From positions 310,001-374,000 of the forward strand of contig NC_009634.1 of the NCBI RefSeq assembly GCF_000017165.1: a DNA stretch of 64,000 bases, read 5' to 3'. This DNA comes from Methanococcus vannielii SB (lineage in GTDB: Archaea; AGJL01; Methanococci; Methanococcales; Methanococcaceae). The position numbers and the translations under genes were made by a program. This document shows, in pieces, positions 1 through 9,732 of the stretch. Each line of letters begins with the position of its first letter. Within the stretch, counting starts at the first letter, position 1. The notes below the pieces were generated by a model. The model saw only the letters and a program-made list of their open reading frames with translations. It did not search any database and was not told the origin of the DNA.

Positions 1-1
1 A

Positions 2-1573
2 CCAAAACAAAAAACGTTAGAAATGTTTGGTAAGCGTTACACTGACGGGACATTCCATCCGTTCCACATTTATTCGATGAAACAGGCAATTGAAGAAGGA
101 TTTATACTTGATGTGCTCAAAAACTACATGACTTATAAAACATGTTACAAGATTGCTAAATCCACACCCGATAACCCGGAATTACCCGAAAGTGAAGCGA
201 GAAAAGCAATCGCTAGATATGAATCACTACATCCGTATAACTTGCAGCAAAAAACTGCAGTGATGGTTGAGCAGTTTCGTGAAGTTACTTCAAAGAAAAT
301 TAACGGTCAGGCCAAAGCAATGATTGTAACACCTTCAAGGCTTCACGCTGTTAGGTACTACAACGAATTTAAGAGATATATTAAGCATAAGGGCTACAAC
401 GATCTCGATGTCCTTATCGCGTTTTCTGGAACTGTAACTGATACTGATGGTACAGAATATACGGAAAGTGGAATGAATAAGACTAAAGCAGGTAACAAAA
501 TTAGCGAAAAGCAGCTCCCCGAAGTATTTCATGGTGACGAATTTAACATGTTAATCGTTGCCGAAAAGTACCAAACTGGCTTTGATGAACCTTTACTCCA
601 CACAATGTTTGTTGATAAGAAACTTAGTGGTGTAAAAGCTGTTCAGACACTTTCAAGACTTAACCGAACCGCGAAAGGTAAAAATGACACGTTTATCCTT
701 GACTTCGCAAACGAAACTATCGATATTCAAGCTGCATTTGCACCATACTACAAGGAAACAGCGCTAGATGAAGAAATCAACGTCAATTTAATTTACGATA
801 CCAAAGTGTTACTTCGAAAATTTAACGTATACGGCGATAGCGATGTTGAGAAATTTATAAAAATACACTATAAATCCGGCAAACAAACGGACACCGATCT
901 TGGTAAACTCACAAGTCTTTTCAGACCGATACAGGATTATTATCTCGAACTAAGTGACGAAGACCAGTTCAAATTCAAGAGATCCGTTAGAAACTTTGTT
1001 AAGTGGTATTCGTACATCACGCAAATCACGAGGATGTTTGATCGGGATTTACAGATGGAATACGATTTTCTATACTTCCTAAATAAATCGTTACCAAGTA
1101 ACAGTTCAGAACGAGTTGATCTTGATGATAAGATCAAGCTTGAATATTACAAGCTAGATAAAACGTTTGAGGGTAACATTGCACTCGAAACACCGGACAC
1201 GGTGATACTTGAAAACCCGAAATCAATCGATGTTGAGAAACCAAAAGAAGGTAAGGATGAACTGCTTGAAGTGATAATTCAAAGTATTAACGACCGATTC
1301 AACGGCATATTCACGGATGGCGACAAAGTCATTATCGAAACGATATATGGTCGAATTGTGAATAACGACGGCGAAAGAATTGCGAAATATGCTGAAGATT
1401 CGTTTGAGATATTTAACGACAGTTTCTTCCCAAAGGTGTTTGATGAAGTTGCGAGAAGTTGCTTTTTAGAGCAAACGAAAGCGTTCAAAAAAATATTCGA
1501 AAATAAGGAGTTTTATAACACGATACAACAGGAGATGGCTCGACAGGTGTACCGTAAGTTTAAGAATCGATAA
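2..1573 (+). CDS. hsdR: Type I restriction enzyme R subunit (HsdR), C-terminal part
   Basis: The reading frame is open from the first bases of the window (PKQKTLEMFGKR...), so the 5' end lies outside; the first ATG at 23 is internal. The protein is the second half of an HsdR motor and nuclease subunit, which translocates DNA with ATP and cuts it. Visible are the second RecA-like helicase domain with AMIVTPSRLHAVRYY, LIVAEKYQTGFDEP (motif V region) and AVQTLSRLNRT (motif VI), followed by the long helical C-terminal domain that contacts the methyltransferase. The N-terminal nuclease and the Walker A/B half are not in the window. An EVE-domain gene, often linked to restriction loci, follows after a small gene. 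CG content is higher than in the core genome, which suggests transfer. Confidence 0.92.
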   Translation, partial: PKQKTLEMFGKRYTDGTFHPFHIYSMKQAIEEGFILDVLKNYMTYKTCYKIAKSTPDNPELPESEARKAIARYESLHPYNLQQKTAVMVEQFREVTSKKINGQAKAMIVTPSRLHAVRYYNEFKRYIKHKGYNDLDVLIAFSGTVTDTDGTEYTESGMNKTKAGNKISEKQLPEVFHGDEFNMLIVAEKYQTGFDEPLLHTMFVDKKLSGVKAVQTLSRLNRTAKGKNDTFILDFANETIDIQAAFAPYYKETALDEEINVNLIYDTKVLLRKFNVYGDSDVEKFIKIHYKSGKQTDTDLGKLTSLFRPIQDYYLELSDEDQFKFKRSVRNFVKWYSYITQITRMFDRDLQMEYDFLYFLNKSLPSNSSERVDLDDKIKLEYYKLDKTFEGNIALETPDTVILENPKSIDVEKPKEGKDELLEVIIQSINDRFNGIFTDGDKVIIETIYGRIVNNDGERIAKYAEDSFEIFNDSFFPKVFDEVARSCFLEQTKAFKKIFENKEFYNTIQQEMARQVYRKFKNR

Positions 1574-1719
1574 GTTAAGCAATGATACAGATTCTGACAA
1601 ATCAACGGAATACTTTTAACAACATTACTACTTTTTTTGCCAATTTACGGTATATTCTACACTGTTTTCATCAGTCAGGCTCACTGCTGATAATCCATAT
1701 ATTCTAACACACCGATGAA

Positions 1720-1729
1720 GTATATATAC
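1720..1729 (+). promoter_or_regulatory. TATA box GTATATATAC for the 1773 gene
   Basis: The palindromic archaeal TATA element lies about 50 bases before the ATG at 1773, giving an expected start of transcription near 1750. The same ten bases occur before both structured RNAs (7930, 10257) and the tRNA-Ser fragment (20664). Confidence 0.55.
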
Positions 1730-1772
1730 TAGCTGCAATTTGGTTCAATTACGGACGAACGGAGGTGAGATT

Positions 1773-1970
1773 ATGTTAAGTTATTGCTATGATGACAGCC
1801 AAACTTTGGAGAATACGCTCAGATTACGAATAGAACGTAAATTGAACAAAGCATTCGAGGAAAAAGAATATGATTTTATATTGTATATATTATCTCAGCT
1901 TGAACTACATGAACATGAAATGTTATGCGCAAAACAGCCTGAAGAACTTATGTTTAATCAGGAAGAATAA
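1773..1970 (+). CDS. Small acidic hypothetical protein
   Basis: A 65-residue protein (MLSYCYDDSQTLENT...) with no family I recognise. The start is fixed by a strong ribosome binding site, GGAGGTGA at 1761-1768, four bases before the ATG; an upstream in-frame TTG at 1740 would lie before it. The middle is predicted helical and the C-terminus is acidic. It sits between hsdR and an EVE-domain gene, so a role tied to restriction or to the mobile element is possible, but that is only context. Confidence 0.7.
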   Translation: MLSYCYDDSQTLENTLRLRIERKLNKAFEEKEYDFILYILSQLELHEHEMLCAKQPEELMFNQEE

Positions 1971-1980
1971 GTAAAATGTG

Positions 1981-2427
1981 TTATTTACCGTTTCGAATAG
2001 TGTTGAAGTCTTTTTCGCTTAACGGAACCATCGCACGTCTGAGTGAACCTGACCACTGTTTTTTGTTTTTTATGAATTCGAGATCACCAACTAGTGGCTT
2101 AAATAGAATTGGTGACTTGAACACTTCAATCTCTTTTAATTTAACTCTGAGCGGGTACGTTTCGTTTGGCCTATTCGGGTGTGTTCCAAATATCTTTTTT
2201 CCATCACGATTAACGTCTGAAGTGACTTCATAAAGTCCACGAATGTATTGTGGCTTTGGTTCTTTTCCAGTTATACCCATTTCGTAAATCAGTAACATAT
2301 CGCCCTTTTCAACCTTCGCGATCGTGTTTTTGTACATTTCAGAAACGCCCCAGACTTTTTTGTCCTTCACGACGTTCCAGTTTTCTTCGTTTGTGATACA
2401 CATGAAGTAATTTGTCAGAATAACCAC
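1981..2427 (-). CDS. EVE domain protein (UPF0310/DUF55 type)
   Basis: About 148 residues covering a complete single EVE domain of the PUA-like fold: TNYFMCITNEENWNVVKDKKVWGVSE at the start, a central MLLIYEMG strand, and YIRGLYEVTSD. EVE domains are thought to bind modified bases in DNA or RNA and are often found beside modification-dependent restriction systems. Here it converges on hsdR and a small gene, which fits a defence context. The start is probably the GTG at 2427, after a weak GAGGG-type site; an internal start is possible. The exact ligand cannot be told from the sequence. Confidence 0.85.
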   Translation of the reverse strand: MVILTNYFMCITNEENWNVVKDKKVWGVSEMYKNTIAKVEKGDMLLIYEMGITGKEPKPQYIRGLYEVTSDVNRDGKKIFGTHPNRPNETYPLRVKLKEIEVFKSPILFKPLVGDLEFIKNKKQWSGSLRRAMVPLSEKDFNTIRNGK

Positions 2428-2856
2428 CGCCCTCGATATTATCTACCAAAACATTTTGTTGTTACCCCAACTTAACATTTTCGAAATGATGGTGTAAACG
2501 GTAGACGAAAATGTTCACGAACTATGCTAAATTCAAAAGTTAACATTAGCGTTTCGGAGCTACGAGTATAATGTGCAAGGGAGCTCCAGTACGGGGTGAT
2601 TTAGTAGTTACCAAGTATCCTATTTACCCATACGATTTGATTAGCACCTTGCGAACTAATTACTCAATATCCAATGTATTGTTTACTAAATTTACAACAT
2701 GTTCCCCCGGTGGCGTATCTAGCGGGACTAAACGATACATGAATACCTGAAGATTCAAAATCGAGCAAATGCGCATCAGGTAGACACATTTGGGATTTAC
2801 AGGCGTCTCGCTACGGGTTGCGTTAGCATCTCGACTAAGTGATAACTTAGGGTGAG
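2428..2856. other. Noncoding stretch with repeat copy A
   Basis: No credible gene. It contains the first member of the dispersed ~100-bp repeat family (2487-2590), then low-complexity sequence up to the end of the broken MCM gene. Confidence 0.6.
2487..2590 (+). repeat. Dispersed element repeat, copy A
   Basis: Shares with copies B-E the blocks TAGACGAAAATGTTCACGAA, ATTCAAAAGT, CGTTTCG-AGCTACGAGTATA and a GGGAGCTC end, in the same order and spacing. The AGCT-centred block is near-palindromic. Function unknown. Confidence 0.75.
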
Positions 2857-4931
2857 TTAAAACCCAAACAATGAGTTGGAGGCATATAAATTTTTCAATG
2901 GTTCAGCATCACTTTTGATATTTAATACATACATGGCATGTGCATCTCTAAAATCTTGTTCCGTAACTTCTTTATCCAACCTAGCTTTCGCAAATGCGGT
3001 TGAAAGCCTGATCAACGTTTCAACCAACCGGGCCGACGTCTTATTTTCAACCAACCTTGGGTTTAGTCTTTTACGGTATTCAGTACTTCGAACATAATAG
3101 TCAACTATTAATTTTCAACTGATTCGGGAATTTTAACGTTCAAAGCCCTAGTATATTCGATAAAATCCATCAAAAATGAGTAGTCGAGAATATATTCGCC
3201 TACACGGGTAGTTACGGCAGTATCGCCATTGACCATTGGTGAAACGTAGTTATAATTTTTAATGATTTTTTGAGCTATTTCTTCATCTGATTCGCGGTTA
3301 TTCTCAGGATTCATGTCGAATATCAGGTCGAATCGATCAATAACCGGTTCACTTAACTCAATCTGTTCAATTAACCATTTGGATTTATCCTGTCGACCGC
3401 TTTTGGGGTTACACGCAGCAAGAATTGCAACTTCAGCAGGAAAACATAAAGTTGCACCTGCCTTTGCAATGTGTATGGTCTGCGATTCCATTGCCTCTAA
3501 AAGGTGAATTGACATGTCGTTTACGGTTACTTCATCTAAGGATACGGTTCCACCATTTTTAGCGACCAGTAAACCTGGTTTAGATACCCGGCCACTATCA
3601 CCAATCAAACTTTTTACATAGTCTATAGAAGCCGTTAATCCGACACCCGAAGTTCCAGCAAGTGAGCCATACGTGTTTTTCGGAAATTTTGAAACTCTAC
3701 GAAGGATTTCCGATTTACCTAATCCGGGATCTGAAACCAGCAGTATGTGGATATTATTACGGTTTAAACCAACAGATCCTTTGATTTGTTGAAGTAATAT
3801 CGCTTTTCGTATGATTTCGTAACCGTGGATTGTTGGAATAAGTAATTCAGAGAGCTTATCGAGTAAATCGATGTTATTATTGTTACAGTACTCCACGATA
3901 TGCTTCATATGGGCTATTTTGGTTTCATCTAAAGGGCGTTTTGAAGCATTTTCTTCTGAAACGACGTGTTTAGCGTAAATGTAAATATCGTATACTGGAG
4001 CGTTTTTCTGTTTCTTTTTGAACGGAATTCCAATAACGTTTACCTTACCGTTCCATATTTTGGAAGTGGTCTCAAAAAATACCGTAATATCGTTTGGTGG
4101 TTCTTGTGGGTTATCCGTCGATTCTACTGGTTGCTGTAACGTTAGTTCCTGTATATCTACATATTTAGAGTTATTTTCATCAAAAACCATGTATTTTCCG
4201 CAGTTACATTTTACTTTGTCAGAAACATCCTTTTCAAATACATTATCTAGTGCATATTCTTCTTTTTTACCACAAGCGCATGAATATACTGCTTTTTTCA
4301 CCATGACTTTATTTACTGACGCTGACAATACGATACCCTCAAATTCGACAATTTTACCGATCGAAGTTGAATTTAAGTTCCCAATTTTACATCGGTACTT
4401 ATTTGGTAGGTTTTTGATTGCAACATTGTAATATGCCACGTTATCTTTAGCTAATGGCGTGTAAGCTTCAGCATATGCTTCCGAAAACATTCTAAAAACG
4501 TCATTGGGGTTGCTATCAAGTTTATCTAACAGAAATGTGTCCGCACCATATTCCTTTTGAAAATCAACGATCACGGGTTTACCGTTTGTCATCTGTTTAA
4601 TGTGGTTATCTAACAGTTTTTTCGAAATGTCAGATATACTGGTTCCGGACTTACGTAAATAGCCAAATGGATCTTCGTAAATTATGTTTGTATCCATTAG
4701 TTTTCCAATGTACTTACTAACGGTACTGCGGTTCATTTTCGCACCGATTAGAAGTTGTTTTAGCCCATCAACGGTAAAATTTACATCTTGATAATTATCG
4801 AGAACGTAAATGATTGTATCACTTGCAGTTGATTTCCCACAATTATCGTTCTTTAACTTCCGAAATGTTTGAACTGACCTGATAATTTCTTCTTTCGTTG
4901 TTTCCATAAGCGCCGTAGTTTTGTCGACCAT
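2857..4931 (-). pseudogene. mcm: MCM replicative helicase, broken by a frameshift
   Basis: The 607-residue upstream part (3108-4931) has an N-terminal winged-helix-like segment, a CxC...CxC zinc site, Walker A (SDPGLGKSE), Walker B (GTVSLDEV), sensor 1 (AILAACNPKSGR) and the arginine-finger segment (VIDRFDL). It stops at 3108. The missing end, with the sensor 2 helix (SARLVETLIRLS) and TEQDFRDAH, continues in the -1 frame down to 2857 with no other damage. Adding one A to the AAAA run just before the stop (near 3113-3116) restores an ordinary MCM. Extra MCM genes on mobile elements are known in Methanococcus, and this one probably belonged to the element's replication. The break is a recent mutation, a homopolymer sequencing error, or less likely a programmed shift. 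Confidence 0.88.
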
Positions 4932-5463
4932 TAAATGCCCCGTTCATCAGTTTTTAGTATATTTGTCGTGTTTATTTCCGAAAATATCACTGAATCGCGT
5001 ACTATATAAATATCACACAAGCTTTCCATCGTGAAAACTTTTCTGAATAATTATAATGTGTACCCCCACGGTGTGCAATATTGGTCAGATATCGGAGTAG
5101 TTATTACCTGTTTTTTTGCAAAAAATCCACAATATACTGTTACCCAATAGTAGTAACATGATGGTAACGCCTGAAAAGGGGGAGTAACGAAAATATTATG
5201 ATATACGGAGTTTACCTGTAATTCTAAAAAACACCTGTTTAATGAGGTTATCGTGATGTACACTAAGATTCCATGTCATGTGATACTAACGGTATCTCCA
5301 TTAACCTGTGTGGAATGTGTGTGTAATTGAAAATATGATAATGTGGAGAGCTAAGATAATATGGAATCCGTAAAAGCCATATGCCCTGTAACGCAGGTAG
5401 CTAAACTACATAATAGCCAATTTATGATATCTTGTGGTTTAACTCGTTTTTCCAATACTTACC

Positions 5464-5567
5464 AATAGTGATCTAAACTGTAGACGAAAATGTTTGTGAA
5501 ACCGGTTAGATTCAAAAGTGAATGCTAGCGTTCACGTGGTGAAGTATAATGTGTGAAAGAGCCTCGG
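5464..5567 (+). repeat. Dispersed element repeat, copy B
   Basis: Starts AATAGTGATCTAAACTGTAG like copy C, and keeps ACGAAAATGTT, GATTCAAAAGTGAA and AAGTATAATGTG. The middle palindrome is replaced by GTGAA-N8-TTCAC. Confidence 0.75.
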
Positions 5568-5680
5568 TAGTGAACGATATCCACAATCAAATCCGTGTGA
5601 AATTAGATTCATACCTTGGTCGATGTATCACCAGCGGATTAATCAATATGGGTTGCAACGATGAGTTTACAATACTCCAA

Positions 5681-5790
5681 AATAGTGATCTAAACTGTAG
5701 ACGAAAATGTTCACGAAACCCCCTGGATTCAAAAGTGAACAAATCCGTTTCGTAGCTACGAGTATAGCATACAATGGAGCTCAAGCGTGA
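5681..5790 (+). repeat. Dispersed element repeat, copy C
   Basis: The most regular copy. It has AATAGTGATCTAAACTGTAG, then TGTTCAC and GTGAACA as a 7-bp inverted pair about 20 bases apart, then the perfect palindrome CGTAGCTACG and GGAGCTC. Confidence 0.78.
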
Positions 5791-6164
5791 CCGATCAGGT
5801 GGTTATATGATGTTGAATTTATGTTCACTATTTAGTCGATGTAACTACGACATATATCCTAACAATGTCATTTTTACGGATTTCATATGATGAATAACGA
5901 TAGCAGTGGGTGATAATGTGATTATTGAATACTAATCAGGATATTTCTAAATTAGTGACGATATCGCTTGTGATATTTAAAAAATAACGTGAATAGTGTA
6001 AAAGCTGTTGAACAGACGCCATACTAGTGAGTGACTGGTGTGATGATACCAAAAAGTATCAAATAAGTAACTACGGGGGTCTAACGGTGACTATATACCA
6101 ATGAGTCATCCGAAGTGACCAAATAACAAAACAATGCTTAAACAACCCCATAAATGGTGAAACC

Positions 6165-6566
6165 ATGAAAATAACAACTAAATTAACTATGCCATCAATC
6201 GTAGCAACTTCGCTGTCCCATAAAGGATTATGTGGAATGAAATACTCAGAAATTCGAAAACAGGTAAATTCTAACTACCGTTCGGTTGGTGCCAAATATT
6301 TCGAAGAATTGAATGCACACAATTTAACGACTATGTATTGGTTAGCGGGTGCGCTATACGATGCTGAAGATTACAACTTTAAAGGTGACCGATATCACAT
6401 AAATGTTATCGGGAATAATTTTGTAAGGCGAACATGTATGGACATCGCATCGGTAGAATTAAATCTAAAGCGAAATATTGAGCCGAAATACGAAAAGATG
6501 TTGAAAAACATTGTAGAATCATCAGACAAGTTTGATTTTATAACGCAGCAATTGTATCTACCATAA
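6165..6566 (+). CDS. Hypothetical protein of the accessory region
   Basis: A 133-residue protein starting MKITTKLTMPSIVATSLSHK, no family recognised. A GGTGA ribosome binding site at 6154-6158 supports the ATG at 6165. It is mixed helical and soluble, with basic and aromatic residues, and no signal peptide or membrane segment. It stands alone among noncoding repeats of the element (copies C and D on either side), so it may be an element-specific replication or maintenance protein, but nothing in the sequence proves this. Confidence 0.65.
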   Translation: MKITTKLTMPSIVATSLSHKGLCGMKYSEIRKQVNSNYRSVGAKYFEELNAHNLTTMYWLAGALYDAEDYNFKGDRYHINVIGNNFVRRTCMDIASVELNLKRNIEPKYEKMLKNIVESSDKFDFITQQLYLP

Positions 6567-6674
6567 TAACTCAGTATCGATGCTTACTTTTTTCATGTTT
6601 AGTTTTAGCGGGTTTGTCTGAACAGACTGACGGTACTATAACGTTCCTGTCCAGGGTTACAACATTTGGTATTG

Positions 6675-6785
6675 ATGATCTAAACTGTAGGCAAAAATGT
6701 TCACGAACCACGTTAGATCAAAAATCATTCGAATCCGTTTCGTAGCTGCATGTATATTTTGTAATACTCTTCAGGATGAGTCGTA
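6675..6785 (+). repeat. Dispersed element repeat, copy D
   Basis: Keeps TGATCTAAACTGTAG, AAAAATGTTCACGAACC, TTAGATCAAAA, ATCCGTTTCGTAGCTGC, but has lost the palindrome's right arm. Confidence 0.7.
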
Positions 6786-6874
6786 TTCTTGCATGGCCAC
6801 TGAAAAATAATATGGGTATTTTAGTATGGGTTATACTGGTGTGACGAAATGTATATGGTTCTTCAAACTTACGG

Positions 6875-6960
6875 AATAGTGGGCTAAACCGTAGTTAAAA
6901 ACATTAACGAACCCGTATGAATTAAGATATTATGAATGGAATACACGTAGGGCAGTTTTA
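6875..6960 (+). repeat. Dispersed element repeat, copy E (degenerate)
   Basis: Begins AATAGTGGGCTAAACCGTAG followed by AACGAACCC and ACACGTAGGGC; the most decayed member of the family. Confidence 0.5.
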
Positions 6961-7412
6961 GAAATAAATGCACCACTGTACGATGACTTAACGCATTTAG
7001 ACAATAGATATCAAAACAATGTTTCACTATTCTTCGAGTAGGATTTAGCGAATCAACTAAAATGTTAACTGAAACGATAGTTACGATTTTTCCATAGTCC
7101 CGGTGTTTTTCCACATACGGCTCACTTCTATCGGTATATCTGTAAAAAAACAATCTGTAACTCATGAATGTTTAATTAGCTGTATGGTAATGCCGATCTA
7201 ACAACATAACTATCACATGAGGTATTAATGCATGTTTAACGTGCCAACTCAAATTTATCAAAAAAGTAATTCGTCCATAGTGTTCAGCCAACTGTGTCGG
7301 CTGTGTGCTAAACACGGTAGGGGCTTATCCCCTTCGAATAAAATGATATTTAAAGGACGAGTATTTACATTTCGTCGTCAACTTCGTTTCCGACTCATTC
7401 ACTCGTCATTGG

Positions 7413-7423
7413 GCGCTGCGCGC
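7413..7423. terminator. GC-rich hairpin next to RNA copy 1
   Basis: GCGC-TGC-GCGC followed by AT-rich sequence on the plus strand. The same position beside copy 2 holds GGCGC-TCC-GCGCC (9679-9691). It lies just beyond the 3' end of the proposed minus-strand RNA and could be a stop signal or boundary element. Confidence 0.4.
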
Positions 7424-7443
7424 TATAATTATTATATATATTG

Positions 7444-7910
7444 AAAAAAATATAGTCTAATCTTATGTGCTTTTCACATAAAACTAGTAGCTTACGTCTG
7501 GTTAGCGTAACGGTACAGTGATAACCAGTGTTTTACTCATGTGTACGATATCACTTGATTCCCGGCTTAATCACACAACATTTCACTACTAGTGGTGTGA
7601 CTTACAAATCGACAGTTCGAAATGACCGTAACCTCAAGCACGTCTACCGCGTTACACGTATGCGTTTATAATTCCTGATTGAACCGTTTAAACTCGTGGG
7701 TCCGCTTTTCTTCACGATAACTATCTGGTTATCTCTAAGATTACACTGATGTTTCGTGAGGGTAACTGAGGTATGTTCAGGCAACTATAACTCGCACCAT
7801 TGTACAACAAGGCACAATGTGAGTGGTTTCCGTTTGATAAGGCGTTATAATGTACCACATTCTCGTGTCTCGCACGTCCATCTGTGTTTTTGTGTACATT
7901 ATTGTATAGT
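7444..7910 (-). ncRNA. Large structured noncoding RNA, copy 1 (new family candidate)
   Basis: About 465 nt, homologous to 9733-10238. In the proposed minus-strand RNA the order of helices is: P1 (7894-7902 with 7847-7855, nine pairs), P2 hairpin inside it (7873-7876 with 7864-7867, constant loop CGAGA), a central domain with conserved blocks at AGCGGACCC and GGTTACGGTCA, P3 (7595-7600 with 7571-7576), P4 (7522-7528 with 7498-7504) and P5 (7475-7481 with 7463-7469). All five pair in both copies although their bases differ. A further GATAAC/GTTATC hairpin is specific to this copy. The minus strand is chosen because pairs that are A-C mismatches on plus become G-U on minus. A TATA box lies at 7930-7939, and a T7 run at 7450-7444 follows P5. 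No known RNA family was recognised; it is not rRNA, RNase P, SRP RNA or tRNA. Confidence 0.75.
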
Positions 7911-7929
7911 ATATAAAGGTATGCCCCTA

Positions 7930-7939
7930 GTATATATAC
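7930..7939 (-). promoter_or_regulatory. TATA box of structured RNA copy 1
   Basis: GTATATATAC centred about 32 bases before the outer pair of helix P1, so transcription would start near 7910. The same element stands at the same distance before copy 2. Confidence 0.6.
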
Positions 7940-8094
7940 CTTATCAATCACCGTCGATGATGCTGGTCAAAGTCCCAAGCGTATATCATTCTAATACACG
8001 TGAACAAGATTAACACCCAATAGAGCATGTATAACATGTGTGTACATACTAACATACATGTGTATTCAAGCATAGACATAAATGTGCACCTACG

Positions 8095-8298
8095 TTACCA
8101 TTTCGTTGATTGATGCAAATACATGAACGCAGCGATGTATGTTCCTATACCAAGCCCCATAACGCTTAAATTTGGCACGCAGAGTAGTAAACCAGCTACC
8201 ATCGTCCAAATTACATACCATGTGTATTGTTTAGGGACCGTTCTGTCTTTTGAGTAATTTACACATGTTTTACATTTACAACAACCGTCATCGGCCAT
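8095..8298 (-). CDS. Small membrane protein with cysteine motif
   Basis: A 67-residue protein. The N-terminus has CCxCxxC (CCKCKTC, residues 6-12), which could hold a metal. It is followed by two hydrophobic segments (about residues 27-44 and 47-60, rich in Trp, Leu and Gly) and a short tail. A GAGGGAAGAG ribosome binding site precedes the ATG. It is the only convincing gene between the two structured RNA copies and is read in the same direction as they are. The function is unknown; an element-encoded membrane anchor or immunity-type protein is a guess. Confidence 0.7.
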   Translation of the reverse strand: MADDGCCKCKTCVNYSKDRTVPKQYTWYVIWTMVAGLLLCVPNLSVMGLGIGTYIAAFMYLHQSTKW

Positions 8299-9560
8299 AT
8301 CTCTTCCCTCGTAATTTTAAATTAGTAGCAATGACAATACTCTAAACGACTATTTAATCCCCTCACATATAACTTTTATTCAGCATGTCGGGTAATTTAC
8401 TACGCTATTATTACAGTATGGTTGTTAAACTGGCGAAAAATTCGTTAAAACGGAAATTGAGTAAGTTTAAACTTCACGATGGGGTAAATCATTAGATGTA
8501 ACCGATTTGCTTTTAAATGGGTTCAACACAACTGTAACATTACGCTATTCAGTCGGCATACACCATAAAATGTTAAATTAACACTCAATGATCCATAATC
8601 ACCAATCAATGTTAGTTTTTCAGTTATTGTGGCAGCTGAGGTGTTACTTTCAGTTATTCAACAAAATTTATCAGTTAATATTCTTAGTTAACGATTATTG
8701 TTCGCTATAGCTCATAAATCGCTTTTATCAATGTTTTGTAATCAACTTATCCAACTCGTATCGCTACAATCGAGTACAATGATAGGTTACTACTGCAGTA
8801 ACAATTAAGCCTTCGGCTATTCGCTGTTAATTACAGTAAAATGTTATTAATTAGTCACCGTTTACTTAAAACCGTAAATTTCATCGATATATTCATTACC
8901 GGTGTGGCAATTACGGATATTGTGATCATTTCAACAATGTTAATGTAACAAGTGGTTTGTTTAACAATTTACATTGGCATTTCGCTATTAACGTTTATAG
9001 ATTAACGCTCACAAATCGCTCTTATGGTATTTTAAGTTACAGGTCAGTTAAGTCAAACCGATTAAACCCACATAATCCGTTAAACGTACAACTTAACTTA
9101 TCGTCATTTTTACATGATAGTTTACCTACTACGGTTTATTAACGCTTATTGTTCGCTGTTACTCACAATTCGCGTTTAACCGGCGATATATCTTCGATAA
9201 AACACATAACTTTCGTAATTCCTAACTTAGTATTAACTTGTAGATACAATGTTCATTACACCACTTACCGTTTAACTAACAGTACAATACGGAATGTTTA
9301 TTGGTAAATATATTCGATAATTGACAGTTAAGCTAAACAATGACGTGATAACCGAAGTAATCGTTACTTAAATGGTATTTACTAAGTAATGTCAACATCG
9401 TAGTTTATCGATTAATCTGATAACTAAATACCTGTTCTTACATATCATCCACTAGCGATACTTCAGTAGACCCCGTAGTTATCACAACTTGTCATTCAAC
9501 AGTTAAGCCTTCGGCTATTTGTTGTTAATCACAGCAAAAACGTTTTTGTAACCATATCAC
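8299..9560. repeat. Noncoding AT-rich segment with degenerate repeats
   Basis: No gene supported. Two repeat types are visible. Type one, TTAACG-TTATTGTTCGCT followed by CTCA(C/T)AA-TCGC, occurs at 8688-8722 and 9138-9173, with a partial copy at 8990-9022. Type two is a 42-base repeat at 8800-8841 and 9498-9539 (37 of 42 identical) with a central AGCC-TTC-GGCT hairpin. The segment fills the space between the two structured RNAs. Confidence 0.6.
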
Positions 9561-9618
9561 CATGAGTTAGTCTTACTACGCATTCGCTTTCGCTTTATGC
9601 TTCATAATCTAACTCATG
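9561..9618. repeat. Long hairpin beside RNA copy 2
   Basis: CATGAGTTAG (9561-9570) pairs perfectly with CTAACTCATG (9609-9618), and an inner GCAT/ATGC pair flanks a CG-rich loop. A block resembling the TCGCTGTT...ACTCACAA repeat follows at 9635-9664. Confidence 0.6.
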
Positions 9619-9732
9619 TACTCGTTGCTTCGCCGCTCGCTGTTCGTGGGACTCACAAGCTCGCTACACTCGTATTGGGGCGCTCCGCGCCTATAATAAT
9701 ATATATAATACTATAAAATAATAATTAAACAT

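Larger units (their letters stand above)
4932..6164. other. Noncoding region upstream of MCM, candidate origin
   Basis: About 1.2 kb with no supported gene. It begins with the MCM promoter on the minus strand (TTTATATAGT near 5005), then holds a GTTAC...GTAAC inverted repeat near 5150-5170 and two close copies (B, C) of the ~100-bp repeat. A gene-free repeat cluster beside a replicative helicase is the usual layout of an archaeal origin; that reading is inference. Confidence 0.45.

Noticed and set aside
1976-2233. 85-codon plus-strand frame opposite the EVE gene
   Set aside because: Shadow of the EVE-domain coding sequence.
3105-3120. Programmed -1 frameshift in mcm
   Set aside because: There is no standard slippery heptamer or downstream structure; a lost A in a short run is the simpler reading.
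6884-7165. 93-codon frame on minus
   Set aside because: It overlaps the degenerate repeat copy E, has no ribosome binding site, and shows no protein-like character.
7232-8013. Several open frames of 70-85 codons across RNA copy 1 (7232-7444, 7721-7951, 7756-8013)
   Set aside because: They overlap in different frames and strands, lack ribosome binding sites, are not preserved in copy 2, and the base changes between copies follow helices rather than codons.
8957-9142. 61-codon frame on plus
   Set aside because: It lies within degenerate TTAACG-type repeats, with no ribosome binding site.
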